A stretch of 64,000 nucleotides of DNA from an uncultured Bacteroidales bacterium (GCA_946407975.1 CAMJQC010000007.1:1-64000), one strand, 5' to 3'; positions 8,738 to 17,982 are shown, counted from the first letter of the stretch. Notes: generated by a model not told the origin, from the sequence alone. Made by a program: numbers and translations.

Positions 8738-8745
8738 CAAAGGTA
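8738..8745 (-). promoter_or_regulatory. Promoter -7 element of the FadL-family gene
   Basis: The minus strand reads TACCTTTG, matching TAnnTTTG, between the upstream lipoprotein gene and the FadL-like gene. The same area can form an AAACTACC/GGTAGTTT hairpin (8716-8749), which could be a weak terminator or attenuator for the lipoprotein transcript. Confidence 0.5.
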
Positions 8746-8782
8746 GTTTATTTTCGTTTTATATGTTGAGAAAGGTTGTGGT

Positions 8783-10147
8783 TTATCTTCTTCCGCCTGA
8801 GCTATGGCCTCCTCCGCCACCGCCAGAGCTGCGTCCTCCGCCACCGCCAGAGCTGTGACTGCCACCTCCGTAGCTACCACTGGAACGACTGCCTGAGCTG
8901 TAGCTTCCGCTAGAGTGTGATCCTGAAGAAGAACTTCTTGAAGGTGTGCTGTGGTTGAAGCTGCCAGAACTGCGATTCGATGAACTTCTGTTGGGCGAAT
9001 AGGTGCTGCGTCCGCTGTCGCTTGAACCTGATGAGCGATTATAACCTGAAGAAGACGGACGGTTGTTTTGTGGGCGGACATATTCTGAGCTGGAGCGTGA
9101 CTGACGGCTGTTGTTGGGAGAGGTGTATGTCTGTCTTCCATCGTTTGTGTTGCCGCCAGGGCGTGCTTGGCTTTGTCCGACGCGACCAGAACTACTCGAA
9201 GGCCTGGTGCTGTTAACTCCTGCCGAAGGTCTGCTGTTTGATCCGCTGATGGTGGGTCTTGCACCTGCTACGCCAGCCGAAGGTCTGGTCGTGGTTCCAA
9301 CTCTACCCGTGGTCTGCGTGGTAGGACGCATGCCGTTTGATGAAACGCTAGGACGATTGGTAGAGATAGAAGGACCGACGTTTCTGCCTTCAGGCTGTTG
9401 TGGTGCACGGTTGCTCAGTGAACCTGGTGTGTTGCTGCCGCCGTGGCGTACGCTGGCCACATAATTGCTAAGACTGCTTCCGCCACCAATGTGACCGCCA
9501 GGGCCGAATCCATGACCGCCATCATTGAAGTGATGGTGATGATGATGGTGATAGGGGTGATGCCAACCATAGTCGTACCATCCATACCAACCGTACCAGC
9601 TATGCCAATAGTATGGATAATACCATCCATAGTAAGGATAGTACCAATCGTACCAATAATAGGAATAATAAGGACGATAGTAGAATGAGTAATATGGGTA
9701 ATAGCTGTATCCCCAAGGGTTGTAGTCGTTGATATAAATATAGGTGTCGCCACCGCCACCTCCAGTGTAGTAGTCATCATAATAGTCAAATGAACTGGAT
9801 GCGGAACTGCCAAAACGCTTGATGCGGGCAGCATAGTCGCCATCGTAATAGGTCTCTGTAGTGGTATAGACGACGCCATTGGTGTCGGTCACGGTTTCGG
9901 TGGTCTGATACACGGGATCAGCATTATTAACGTAGTTTTTGCTGTCGGAGTAATACGACTGATAATCGTATTCTGCATTATTGCTAATGCTTGAACTGAC
10001 GTACGATCCGCTGCTGGATGAGGCGAGTTTGCTTCCGCCGTCACCATAAGGCGAATAATAGACGTCATCTTGCGCTAGGTGCTTGTTTGAGGAACAACCG
10101 ACAATTACAAGCAAGGCAAGGGCGGGTAGAAGTCTGAATGCTTTCAT
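8783..10147 (-). CDS. Lipoprotein with Tyr/Trp/His-rich and Ser/Gly-rich low-complexity regions
   Basis: I do not recognise a functional domain. The 454 residues start with a lipoprotein signal (lipobox VIVGC at about 14-18, acylated Cys18). An acidic/Ser linker follows, then from roughly 130 to 205 a segment made almost wholly of Tyr, Trp, Pro and Gly, ending in seven consecutive His. The second half is Ser/Arg/Asn/Gly-rich and ends in Gly/Ser/His repeats (SSGGGGGG). The lipobox predicts an anchored envelope protein. Unnamed Tyr-rich lipoproteins of this general type occur in Bacteroidota; metal binding by the His tract is only a guess. The overlapping 181-residue ORF in another frame is a shadow. 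Confidence 0.75.
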   Translation of the reverse strand: MKAFRLLPALALLVIVGCSSNKHLAQDDVYYSPYGDGGSKLASSSSGSYVSSSISNNAEYDYQSYYSDSKNYVNNADPVYQTTETVTDTNGVVYTTTETYYDGDYAARIKRFGSSASSSFDYYDDYYTGGGGGDTYIYINDYNPWGYSYYPYYSFYYRPYYSYYWYDWYYPYYGWYYPYYWHSWYGWYGWYDYGWHHPYHHHHHHHFNDGGHGFGPGGHIGGGSSLSNYVASVRHGGSNTPGSLSNRAPQQPEGRNVGPSISTNRPSVSSNGMRPTTQTTGRVGTTTRPSAGVAGARPTISGSNSRPSAGVNSTRPSSSSGRVGQSQARPGGNTNDGRQTYTSPNNSRQSRSSSEYVRPQNNRPSSSGYNRSSGSSDSGRSTYSPNRSSSNRSSGSFNHSTPSRSSSSGSHSSGSYSSGSRSSGSYGGGSHSSGGGGGRSSGGGGGGHSSGGRR

Positions 10148-10182
10148 TTTATTTGATTTTTAATTATTGTCTCTATTTTTAT

Positions 10183-10190
10183 TACTTTTG
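10183..10190 (+). promoter_or_regulatory. Promoter -7 element of proS
   Basis: TACTTTTG matches TAnnTTTG and lies 46 bases before ATG 10236. Because transcription starts after it, the longer ORF-track start at 10167 is ruled out. Confidence 0.65.
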
Positions 10191-10235
10191 CAAACGCAAA
10201 TTTTCAAAGAAAAACATACAAATATTATACCAAAG

Positions 10236-11708
10236 ATGGCAAAAGAATTAACAACCCGTGAAGAGAATTATTCTCAATGGTACAACGACCTTGTCATTAA
10301 GGCCGATTTAGCCGAACAATCGGCTGTGCGTGGTTGTATGGTAATCAAACCTTACGGCTATGCGATTTGGGAATTCATGCACGACGCCCTCGATAAGATG
10401 TTTAAAGATACGGGACACGTGAACGCCTATTTCCCGCTTTTTATTCCTAAGAGTTTTTTTAGTCGTGAAGCTGATCATGTGGAAGGTTTCGCAAAGGAAT
10501 GCGCTGTGGTGACCCACCACCGCCTGATGAACGACCCGAACGGCAATGGCGTTGTGGTTGACCCCTCCGCTAAACTCGAAGAAGAACTGATTGTTCGACC
10601 TACTTCTGAAACCATCATTTGGGATACCTACCGCAACTGGATCAAGAGCTACCGCGACCTCCCTATTCTCTGCAATCAGTGGGCGAACGTGGTCCGTTGG
10701 GAGATGCGTACACGTCTCTTCCTCCGTACCGCCGAGTTCCTCTGGCAAGAAGGCCATACGGCTCATGCCACCAAAGAGGAAGCCGAAGCTGAGGCGCAGA
10801 AAATGCTTGGAGTATATACGGAATTTGCAGAAAAGTGGCTAGCCATTCCTGTCTATCAAGGCGTCAAATCAGCCAACGAGCGTTTTGCAGGTGCCCTCAA
10901 CACTTACTGTATCGAAGCCATGATGCAGGATGGAAAGGCCTTGCAGGCTGGCACGTCGCATTTTCTCGGTCAGAATTTCGCCAAGGCTTTTGATGTGAAG
11001 TACTTGAACAAAGAAAACAAACTGGATTATGTATGGGCTACTTCTTGGGGCGTCTCGACCCGTCTGATGGGTGCCTTGATCATGTCGCATTCCGACGATG
11101 ACGGCCTTGTATTGCCTCCTCATATCGCTCCTATCCAAGTGGTCATTGTCCCGATTTATAAATCTGACGATCAGCGTGTCGCCGTCAATGCCCGTTGTCT
11201 TGAACTGAAGAGCCGCCTCGAAGCGAAAGGACTTCGCGTGAAATACGATGACCGTGATACGCAAAAGCCTGGTTTCAAATTCCATGAATGGGAGCTGAAG
11301 GGCGTTCCGGTTCGTCTCGCCATTGGACCTCGTGATGTGGAAGAAGGTACTGCCGAATTGGCCCGTCGCGACACCATGACGAAGGAGTCGCTTTCAATTG
11401 AGAATATCGAAGGGAATGTGGCGGATTTGATGGATGTCATCCAGAAGAACCTTTACCAAAAAGCGTTGGATTATCGCAATTCACATACTTATGATGTCGA
11501 TAATTGGGAGGACTTCAAAGCTCAGATTGAAAAGGGCGGCTTTGTCCATGCTTTTTGGGATGGAACCACTGAGACCGAATTAAAGATCAAAGAAGAGACG
11601 AAGGCGACTTTGCGGTTCATTCCTCTCGATGTGAAGGAAGAGACAGGCGTTGATGTCTATTCTGGCAAACCTGCCAAGATGCGTGTCTATTACGCCAAAG
11701 CATATTGA
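10236..11708 (+). CDS. proS: Prolyl-tRNA synthetase (short, archaeal/eukaryote-like type)
   Basis: Charges tRNA-Pro with proline in the cytosol. The chosen start gives [20 protein letters not shown] and 490 residues, the usual length of the ProS type 3 enzymes found in Bacteroidota. These lack the editing insert of the long bacterial type. Visible signatures include the class II motif region [20 protein letters not shown], the HATKEEAE segment, the [11 protein letters not shown] segment and the C-terminal anticodon-binding domain. The ORF-track start at 10167 adds an unrelated upstream peptide and precedes the promoter. A strong terminator follows the stop. Confidence 0.95.
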   Translation: MAKELTTREENYSQWYNDLVIKADLAEQSAVRGCMVIKPYGYAIWEFMHDALDKMFKDTGHVNAYFPLFIPKSFFSREADHVEGFAKECAVVTHHRLMNDPNGNGVVVDPSAKLEEELIVRPTSETIIWDTYRNWIKSYRDLPILCNQWANVVRWEMRTRLFLRTAEFLWQEGHTAHATKEEAEAEAQKMLGVYTEFAEKWLAIPVYQGVKSANERFAGALNTYCIEAMMQDGKALQAGTSHFLGQNFAKAFDVKYLNKENKLDYVWATSWGVSTRLMGALIMSHSDDDGLVLPPHIAPIQVVIVPIYKSDDQRVAVNARCLELKSRLEAKGLRVKYDDRDTQKPGFKFHEWELKGVPVRLAIGPRDVEEGTAELARRDTMTKESLSIENIEGNVADLMDVIQKNLYQKALDYRNSHTYDVDNWEDFKAQIEKGGFVHAFWDGTTETELKIKEETKATLRFIPLDVKEETGVDVYSGKPAKMRVYYAKAY

Positions 11709-11733
11709 TGCAATCTTGAAACATGCCTTATCT

Positions 11734-11762
11734 ATTGCCGCTTGATTTTGTCAGGCGGCAAT
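11734..11762 (+). terminator. Terminator of proS
   Basis: ATTGCCGCTTGA pairs with TCAGGCGGCAAT (one G-T pair) around a five-base loop, followed by seven T. It is directional: the minus strand has no T run after the hairpin. Confidence 0.85.
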
Positions 11763-11772
11763 TTTTTTAGCT

Positions 11773-12540
11773 TTAAGGCAGTTCAATGACTTGTTGCTCA
11801 TCGCCTTCTTCAACGCTAATATTTTGCTTTGGCCCTCTGAAATAGATTTTGCCGATACTGCTGATCCATACACGCAACCCTGTCCTGAATGAAACGTATA
11901 TGTTGTTGGTGCTGGAATTAGTGGCTCTGACAAAGTTGGAATTGAGCTCTTCTGCATGGATAGGACCGTAAGCCTCTGCAATATGTTCGCTATAACCGGC
12001 TCTTCCGGTAAGTCTGACATCCGATGTCCCGTGATGATAGAAGGTTTTCATTACATCACAATCGAAGACAAGGTCAATATCACCGCTGCCTTCGAAAATT
12101 TTGAGGTAGAAACTTTTAGTCATGGTGGCGGATTCGAACGTTGCCATTCCGCGGATCGGATTATTGCATCGCAGATATCCTTTGCTATAGAAATGAACCT
12201 CCTGCAAGCTGTCGTAATAAACGGTCAAATGGCAGTCGTAATCTAAATCATGAAGCCATTCCAGTGTGTTTTCGTTTCGAATGAAAAGCGTGTCGTTGAT
12301 GACTTCAGTGACCATCTTGTCAATGAGGTTTTCAGGGCAGGTAAGTTCGAGAAGAGGGCGTGAGCTCTGCTCTAAGGTTACATTGATATTGTCGTGCATG
12401 CTGATGAAATGGAAAGAGGCGTTCGGCGTGCGTTGCTGGATGACAGGATCGCCGACACAGAAAACCCCTTCAAGTTTACCGCATGAAACGAAGCCGAGAC
12501 TAATGAGGAAATATAGGAGAACGAGAGTTTTTCTTTTCAT
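11773..12540 (-). CDS. GIN-domain (DUF2807-like) lipoprotein
   Basis: A 255-residue predicted lipoprotein starting MKRKTLVLLYFLISL, lipobox GFVSC with acylated Cys near 19. After it come repeated beta-strand turns (FHFISMHDNINVTLEQ, YLRCNNPIRGMATFES, GSGDIDLVFDC, GTSDVRLTGRAGYSEH). This is the pattern of the putative auto-transporter adhesin head GIN / DUF2807 beta-helix found widely in Bacteroidota. Function is unknown. The ATG at 12540 was chosen over the track start at 12636 because it directly precedes the lipoprotein signal. It overlaps the end of the upstream PagL-like gene by 41 bases, suggesting co-transcription. Confidence 0.75.
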   Translation of the reverse strand: MKRKTLVLLYFLISLGFVSCGKLEGVFCVGDPVIQQRTPNASFHFISMHDNINVTLEQSSRPLLELTCPENLIDKMVTEVINDTLFIRNENTLEWLHDLDYDCHLTVYYDSLQEVHFYSKGYLRCNNPIRGMATFESATMTKSFYLKIFEGSGDIDLVFDCDVMKTFYHHGTSDVRLTGRAGYSEHIAEAYGPIHAEELNSNFVRATNSSTNNIYVSFRTGLRVWISSIGKIYFRGPKQNISVEEGDEQQVIELP

Positions 12541-13705
12541 GGTTGTGCGGGTAGTATTTATGTGTGAGAAGGTAACCGAATCCGAAACTGATAAAATCGG
12601 CTTTGATATCGTAGGTGGTGAAAGCAAGTGTGGCAAACAAGTTGTCCGTAAAATAGCAGCGGGCGGCCAGTTTCTGGTAGAACAGAAAAGCCTTAGCTGG
12701 CATTTTTTCGTTGTTGCGTATCCCTAGGTTGAACATGAAACTGACTCGGTCAAGAAGCATCTCGTAGGAGAGAAGGAATCCGATTTCGTTGAGCCATTCG
12801 GGATGAATGGCTTTGTAGGAGTTATCATTGACGAACTCTATGCCAATGCCTAAACGGTCGCGTAAGGTAAGCTGTAGCATGATGTTAGCGGCGATGTCAT
12901 GCACAAAAAAGAAATTATGAGTCCCGTATTCTTGAGAAAGGTCTTTGTAACCAAAGGTGTATTGTAAGTCGGTGACGAAAAACCGTTTCCCATCAAATTC
13001 GAAAAGATATAGTTTGGGACGCAATTTCTTGTCCAACAGCGGATTGGGTTTTCTTAAGAACCAAGAAAACCCAGTTGCGGTACTAAAGATGTTGATGCCC
13101 ATGTTAGGCGACATGGTAGCTCCGTTTGAAAAATGGGTCAGCCCAAACGAGGTGGCCCAGTGCAAACGGTCGGTGATGCGCTGGCGGTATTCAAACGATA
13201 GGTTGACGGCGGCGTTGAAATGAGATCCGATGGCATAGTTATGCCAGTTTTCAACGGGGTCGAATTTGTTGGTGAGGTATGACAGGCCTACGCCTAATTT
13301 GAAGGTCAGTTTACTGTTGGGATTACGGTTGAGCGGGAAGTTGATGAAAGGGTATAGGGCAAATACATCGCCTAATTCGTCAGTTGGGGTCGTGTTTCCA
13401 AGTTGGGAATAATAGAAGGTAAGGCCTATGGAGGGGTAATTATAGAGTACCTCCCAGCGGTTTTTTCCAAAAGTGGCCCGATGCAATGAAACCTCATAGG
13501 AAGGGGCATGTGTGCTATAACGGCTTAAAGCTGAATGATAGGTGTCACTCTGGAAATAGAGATAACCATAATGCATCCTTGCCTCAATCTCATAGTTTTT
13601 GTTGTGCAGCACGTTATAGGACTGAGCATGCGCTTGGAGACTTAATCCAAGAATAAGCACTAAAATGCTGGAATATAGCAAGCTATGTCGTGTCGTGCTT
13701 TTCAT
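12500..13705 (-). CDS. PagL/acyloxyacyl hydrolase-like outer-membrane barrel
   Basis: A 401-residue outer-membrane beta-barrel with a signal peptide (cleavage near LQAHAQ). Regular amphipathic strands follow, and the motif LTHFSNGAT near residue 195 resembles the active-site HxSN of PagL-type lipid A 3-O-deacylases. The His and Ser of that motif are present; I cannot identify the third catalytic Glu by eye. Bacteroidota members of this family are commonly annotated acyloxyacyl hydrolase, and they are longer than proteobacterial PagL. If active, it would remodel lipid A at the cell surface. It overlaps the downstream GIN lipoprotein gene. Confidence 0.65.
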   Translation of the reverse strand: MKSTTRHSLLYSSILVLILGLSLQAHAQSYNVLHNKNYEIEARMHYGYLYFQSDTYHSALSRYSTHAPSYEVSLHRATFGKNRWEVLYNYPSIGLTFYYSQLGNTTPTDELGDVFALYPFINFPLNRNPNSKLTFKLGVGLSYLTNKFDPVENWHNYAIGSHFNAAVNLSFEYRQRITDRLHWATSFGLTHFSNGATMSPNMGINIFSTATGFSWFLRKPNPLLDKKLRPKLYLFEFDGKRFFVTDLQYTFGYKDLSQEYGTHNFFFVHDIAANIMLQLTLRDRLGIGIEFVNDNSYKAIHPEWLNEIGFLLSYEMLLDRVSFMFNLGIRNNEKMPAKAFLFYQKLAARCYFTDNLFATLAFTTYDIKADFISFGFGYLLTHKYYPHNHEKKNSRSPIFPH

Positions 13706-13751
13706 TTAAGCAACAAAAATACAAAAATGCTTTGATTTTGCCCTTTGTCTC

Positions 13752-13781
13752 TTGACGTTTTAAACGAATAACGTAATTTTG
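13752..13781 (+). promoter_or_regulatory. Promoter of mazG
   Basis: TTG (13752-13754) as -33 remnant, 19-base spacer, then TAATTTTG (13774-13781), an exact -7 match. Transcription would begin just before the track start at 13791. Confidence 0.6.
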
Positions 13782-13820
13782 CCACTTTAATTGTTACCAA
13801 AGCGTATTTCACATTCTACA

Positions 13821-14597
13821 ATGGATGAAAGATTGATTGCCTTCAAGCGTTTGCTTGACATTATGGACAAAGTGAGAGCCAATTGCCCTTGGGATAGCGT
13901 ACAGACTATTGAAAGTTTGCGTCATCTCACTATTGAGGAGACTTATGAGTTGAGCCAGGCCATCCTAAACGACGACCTTAACGAAGTGAAGAAAGAATTG
14001 GGAGACCTTATGCTTCATATTGTCTTTTATTCGAAGATAGGTGAAGAAAAAGGCGCTTTCGATGTGGCCGATGTGTTGAATGGCATTTGTGAGAAGATGA
14101 TCGTTCGTCATCCGCATATCTTTGGAAATGAGAAGGTTGAAGATGCCAAGCAAGTTTCAGAAAACTGGGAAAAGATCAAGCTGGAACGTGAGCATAACCG
14201 CAGCGTTTTAGGTGGCGTCCCGGAAGGCTTGCCGTCGTTGCTGAAAGCGTATAGGATGCATCAGAAGACCGCGGGTGTGGGCTTCCGTTGGCGTGATGCA
14301 GAGCAAGCCTGGAGCAAGGTTGAAGAGGAAAAAAAGGAACTCTTTGCCGAACTTGAAAAGCCTGATAATCAAAGGAATATTGAATCAGAATACGGCGACC
14401 TGCTCTTTGCTTTGGTCGTGTATGGCATATATATTGATGTGAATCCCGACGATGCTTTGGAAAAAACCGATATGAAATTCCGTCAGCGTTTCGGCTATCT
14501 GGAGCAAAAGGCCAGTGAAAATGGCAAAGGCGTACAAAATCTTGATATCCAGGAGATGATACGCTATTGGAATGAAGCCAAGACGGCTGTGAAATGA
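13821..14597 (+). CDS. mazG: Nucleoside triphosphate pyrophosphohydrolase MazG
   Basis: Hydrolyses (d)NTPs to NMP and pyrophosphate, a house-cleaning activity. The 258-residue protein has two MazG helical domains. The first carries CPWDSVQTIESLRHLTIEE and ELGDLMLHIVFYS (the EExxE / ExxD metal site); the second contains KVEEEKKELFAEL and SEYGDLLFALV. ATG 13821 gives the family-typical start MDERLIAFKRLLDIM. The upstream TTG (13791) used in the ORF track lies within a few bases of the predicted transcription start and adds nothing conserved. Confidence 0.92.
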   Translation: MDERLIAFKRLLDIMDKVRANCPWDSVQTIESLRHLTIEETYELSQAILNDDLNEVKKELGDLMLHIVFYSKIGEEKGAFDVADVLNGICEKMIVRHPHIFGNEKVEDAKQVSENWEKIKLEREHNRSVLGGVPEGLPSLLKAYRMHQKTAGVGFRWRDAEQAWSKVEEEKKELFAELEKPDNQRNIESEYGDLLFALVVYGIYIDVNPDDALEKTDMKFRQRFGYLEQKASENGKGVQNLDIQEMIRYWNEAKTAVK

Positions 14598-14617
14598 AAC
14601 GGATGATATAATAAACT

Positions 14618-14625
14618 TATTTTTG
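14618..14625 (+). promoter_or_regulatory. Promoter -7 element of the 192-residue secreted protein gene
   Basis: TATTTTTG, an exact TAnnTTTG match, 27 bases upstream of ATG 14653. Confidence 0.55.
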
Positions 14626-14652
14626 TATTCAGTTTAATAAACTCCATTTGAA

Positions 14653-15231
14653 ATGAACATGAAAAAAATGCTCGTACTCTTGACAACGATGCTTATCTGT
14701 TTTGCATCCTTTGGCCAAGAAGAAAAGGACTCCAAAACAGTTGAATTTGCTAGCGAAGACGGCAGGCTGCTTACTATTGAACATTTTAAAATGCCTTTTG
14801 TGCCTGGAATCAAGGAATGCAAAACCCTTATCATTACTGATGTGGTAACCAATGAGAAGAGTGGGGCGTTTGTAATCACGGTCACAGAATCCAATTTACA
14901 CGCTGATCCCAATTATTCATGCACGCTTGACAAGGGTGAGATAAAAGCATGTATCCAATCTCTCAATTACATAACGAATGACTTGTTGTCCACAAAACCG
15001 ACAGAATACTACGAAGTGAAGTATAAAACCAACAGCCATGCTGAAATTGGTGCTTACTATCAATACAATAAATGGAATGCTTATATCCAGGCTAATACCG
15101 ATATGGCTGATTCAAGGATAACTATAAATCCAAAAAATCTGAAAGATTTGGCGACTGATTTGCAGCTTGCTTTAAATCTTATCAATGAAAAGACCACACA
15201 AGTCAAGGAGATAGAAACAATTGGTTTATAA
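14653..15231 (+). CDS. Small secreted protein of unknown function
   Basis: No family recognised. The 192 residues start with a clear signal peptide (MNMKKMLVLLTTMLICFASFG, cleavage before QEE), so the mature protein of about 170 residues is periplasmic or exported. It is rich in Thr, Glu and Asn, with predicted alternating strands and one conserved-looking stretch, TPTEYYEVKYKTNSH-like, around residue 115-130 (here STKPTEYYEVKYKTNS). A final helix (LKDLATDLQLALNLINEKT) ends the protein. It has its own promoter and is monocistronic between mazG and the T9SS cargo gene. Confidence 0.7.
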   Translation: MNMKKMLVLLTTMLICFASFGQEEKDSKTVEFASEDGRLLTIEHFKMPFVPGIKECKTLIITDVVTNEKSGAFVITVTESNLHADPNYSCTLDKGEIKACIQSLNYITNDLLSTKPTEYYEVKYKTNSHAEIGAYYQYNKWNAYIQANTDMADSRITINPKNLKDLATDLQLALNLINEKTTQVKEIETIGL

Positions 15232-15421
15232 GTGGTTTTTGTACCTAAAGGTTTTTTGCCAATTTGCAGGATATCATTTTATGATAATAGGTCGATCTGT
15301 GTGACTTGTAAAAAATAATACTCCCAATCAACAAGAAGCATAACCGATATAACCCCAAAAAATTATCATTCGAAAAATTGAAAAAAAAGCAGTTTTATTA
15401 CCATCGTTCAAAATCTATTGT

Positions 15422-15429
15422 TATATTTG
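15422..15429 (+). promoter_or_regulatory. Promoter -7 element of the T9SS cargo gene
   Basis: TATATTTG matches TAnnTTTG, giving a leader of about 60 bases before ATG 15494. The rest of the 262-base gap 15232-15493 is AT-rich and shows nothing else I can support. Confidence 0.6.
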
Positions 15430-15493
15430 CACCCAAATACGAACATTTTTTTATTGAATAACTTTAATCAATTACTAACTAAATTCACACAAA

Positions 15494-17935
15494 ATGAAGA
15501 AAGTATCTTTACTTATTGCAATGATTGCCTTTATTTGTGGCAATGTATTCGCGCAGATGAGTTTCGATTTCAACGACGGTGTTGCCGGCGCTAAAATCGC
15601 TCAAACTTATGGTGATCCTTGGTCCACTTGGTCAAACGCTCCAGGTGGCGCTGAAGACGGTGTCTTTGATGAGATTGGTGGTTCTATGGCTGCTCATTTC
15701 ACCTATAACAACGACCAGATTGTCCAACTCGGTGATCACTCAACGGGTGTCTATGACCTCGAATTTGATGCCTATGTTCCAGAAGGCAAGAACGGTTACT
15801 TCAACGTTCTTCACCATTTTGCTGGTCAAAACAGCACCTGGGCCATGCAGGTCTATCTGCACATGACTAACGATGGTCAGAATTCAACCCAGGCCCCTGG
15901 CCATGGCACTGTCCACGCTGGTAGCAATGGTACCTGTGACCTGGCCTGCGTGTATGACGAATGGATGCACTTCCGCGTTCACGTAGACGCCGACAACGAT
16001 GTTGCCGAACTCTACTTCAACGAAGAGCTCCAGTGCACTTGGCAGTGGAGCCTCGACAGCTTCGGTGAAAACGAGACTGACCGTGTTCTTGGCGCTATGG
16101 ACTTCTTCCCACCTCAGAATGCCGCTAATTCTGAGTACTATATCGACAACCTCGAAGTTACGCTTCAAGTTAATGAAGAAGTGCTGATTTTTGATCCTTT
16201 TGAGGAATATACCGTAGGCAACAAGATTGCCGTTGAGAGCGCTGCAGCCGGCCACGACTGGTGGACCACCTGGTCGAACAATCCTGGCAGCAACGAAGAC
16301 GGTGTCGTTGCTAGTTTTGAGGGCACACAATGCGGTCACCTCACTTACAACAACGACCAGGTTCTCCTCCTCGGCGATGAAGATAATGGAGTCTATGACC
16401 TCGAATTCGACATCCTTGTCCCGGAAGGCAAGAATGGTTACTTCAACATTCTGCACCACTTTGCCGGTCAAAACAGCACCTGGGCTATGCAGTGCTACCT
16501 CCACATGACCAACGATGGACAGAACTCCACTCCGGCTCCTGGCCACGGTACCATCCACGCTGGTAGCAATGCCACCGCCGACGTTCCTTGCGTCTACGAC
16601 GAGTGGATGCACTTCCGTCTGCATGTCGATACCGACATGGATTGGGCTCAATACTACTACACCTTGCCTGGCGAAGAAGAAGCCATGGCTTGCGAATGGC
16701 AATGGAGCTTGGATAGTTTTGGTGAGGAAGCAGACCGCGTTCTTGGTGCTATGGACTTCTTCCCACCTGAGAATGCCGCTACTTCCGAGTACTATCTCGA
16801 CAACTTCAGCTTCAAGAAGATTGGTGGAGAATCTGCTCCTGAGCTCAGCATCACTCCTGAATCCGTCAACGAAACCCTTAATGAAGATGATATGACTACG
16901 GTTGCTATCACCATTGACAATTCAGGTAACTCTATCGGTGACTGGTCCGGCTGGCTCGACTTCGGTCAAGGTGGCGAAGGAACCCAGACTTCTCAGCTGT
17001 TGTATCATAACGGTTCTGAAGGCAACAACATCGGTTCCTCCGATGCTTATACCCGTGAGATGGGTGTTCGCTTCCCCGCTAATGCTTACGCTGGCGCTGC
17101 CATGGGTATGAAGATCGTTTCCGCTCAATACTTCATCGGCTCACAGTACAAGTCCTCCGACAACAACTACATCTTCCGTATCTACGGACAAGGATTGCAC
17201 AACCAACCTGGTGAACTGTTGGCTGAAAAGACCGTCACCTCTTCAGCTCTTGGCACCTGGATTACGGCTACCTTCGATGAACCCGTTTATCTGACCGGTC
17301 AAGCCATCTGGGCTACCGTTCAGCTTGAACAGGCCGCTGAAGAATATCCTCTGACGATGGACGCTGGTATCTATGGTGAACAACAAGATGGCAACTGGCT
17401 TGCTACCAACGGCAACTCCTTCAGCCACTGCTACTCCATTGGTAGCTTCGAAGGCGCTTGGCTGATCAACGTGAACTGCCAAGGTGAACTTCTTCCTGCT
17501 ACTTGGGCTACGATTAACAAGAACGAAGGCGCTATCTATGGTGGTCAATCGGAGACCATTACGCTCTCACTCAACTCGATCGGTATGGCAGCCGGACAAT
17601 ACGGTGCTAACCTTATCATCAACACCAATGATGCAAATGTTGAACATGTTGAGATTCCTGTCACCCTCACCGTCGACATTGATGATGCTATCATTGAAAA
17701 TGGTAAGGAACTCGCTTCCATCTATCCTAACCCGGCAACGACTTCAGTCACCCTCAAGGGCGAGAATCTGAACAGCCTGGCCATTTACAATGTGGCTGGT
17801 CAGCTGGTCCGTGTCGTGAAGCTCAATAACGTTATCAACAACATCAACCTTGATGTCGAAGCTGGCGTTTATTTCTTCAGCATCTACGATAACGATGGCA
17901 ACAACAGCGTCCAGCGCGTTGTGGTCAGCAAGTAA
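15494..17935 (+). CDS. Secreted protein with duplicated lectin-like domain and T9SS sorting tail
   Basis: An 813-residue exported protein. Order: signal peptide (cleavage after NVFAQ); two tandem domains of about 200 residues (roughly 21-220 and 230-440); a middle region with BACON/Ig-like strands (PELSITPESVNETLNEDD...); and a C-terminal T9SS type A sorting domain (SIYPNPATTSVTLKG, AIYNVAGQLV, GVYFFSIYD). The tandem domains share stretches such as VPEGKNGYFN, HHFAGQNSTWAMQ and RVLGAMDFFPP and may be concanavalin/LamG-like, which is an inference from their pattern. Codons end mostly in C or T, like highly expressed genes. It is probably a surface-attached or released T9SS substrate; PorT is encoded at 29 kb. 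Confidence 0.85.
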   Translation: MKKVSLLIAMIAFICGNVFAQMSFDFNDGVAGAKIAQTYGDPWSTWSNAPGGAEDGVFDEIGGSMAAHFTYNNDQIVQLGDHSTGVYDLEFDAYVPEGKNGYFNVLHHFAGQNSTWAMQVYLHMTNDGQNSTQAPGHGTVHAGSNGTCDLACVYDEWMHFRVHVDADNDVAELYFNEELQCTWQWSLDSFGENETDRVLGAMDFFPPQNAANSEYYIDNLEVTLQVNEEVLIFDPFEEYTVGNKIAVESAAAGHDWWTTWSNNPGSNEDGVVASFEGTQCGHLTYNNDQVLLLGDEDNGVYDLEFDILVPEGKNGYFNILHHFAGQNSTWAMQCYLHMTNDGQNSTPAPGHGTIHAGSNATADVPCVYDEWMHFRLHVDTDMDWAQYYYTLPGEEEAMACEWQWSLDSFGEEADRVLGAMDFFPPENAATSEYYLDNFSFKKIGGESAPELSITPESVNETLNEDDMTTVAITIDNSGNSIGDWSGWLDFGQGGEGTQTSQLLYHNGSEGNNIGSSDAYTREMGVRFPANAYAGAAMGMKIVSAQYFIGSQYKSSDNNYIFRIYGQGLHNQPGELLAEKTVTSSALGTWITATFDEPVYLTGQAIWATVQLEQAAEEYPLTMDAGIYGEQQDGNWLATNGNSFSHCYSIGSFEGAWLINVNCQGELLPATWATINKNEGAIYGGQSETITLSLNSIGMAAGQYGANLIINTNDANVEHVEIPVTLTVDIDDAIIENGKELASIYPNPATTSVTLKGENLNSLAIYNVAGQLVRVVKLNNVINNINLDVEAGVYFFSIYDNDGNNSVQRVVVSK

Positions 17936-17956
17936 GATATTGAAAAAACTATTAGT

Positions 17957-17982
17957 AAAGGTCGCTCGAAAGGGCGACCTTT
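17957..17982 (+). terminator. Terminator of the T9SS cargo gene
   Basis: AAAGGTCGC and GCGACCTTT pair around a CTCGAAAG-type GNRA-like loop, followed by a T run. It starts 22 bases after the stop codon. Confidence 0.88.

Noticed and set aside
8719-9264. 181-residue minus-strand ORF inside the Tyr/Ser-rich lipoprotein gene
   Set aside because: Same strand, different frame; its Ala/Thr/Gln-rich composition is a by-product of the Ser/Gly codon repeats. No signal, domain or promoter.
10167-10235. Longer proS start from the ORF track
   Set aside because: It precedes the TACTTTTG promoter element and adds residues not seen in ProRS.
15884-16702. 272-residue antisense ORF in the T9SS cargo gene
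   Set aside because: Shadow of the duplicated, C/T-ending codon region; no start context or domain.
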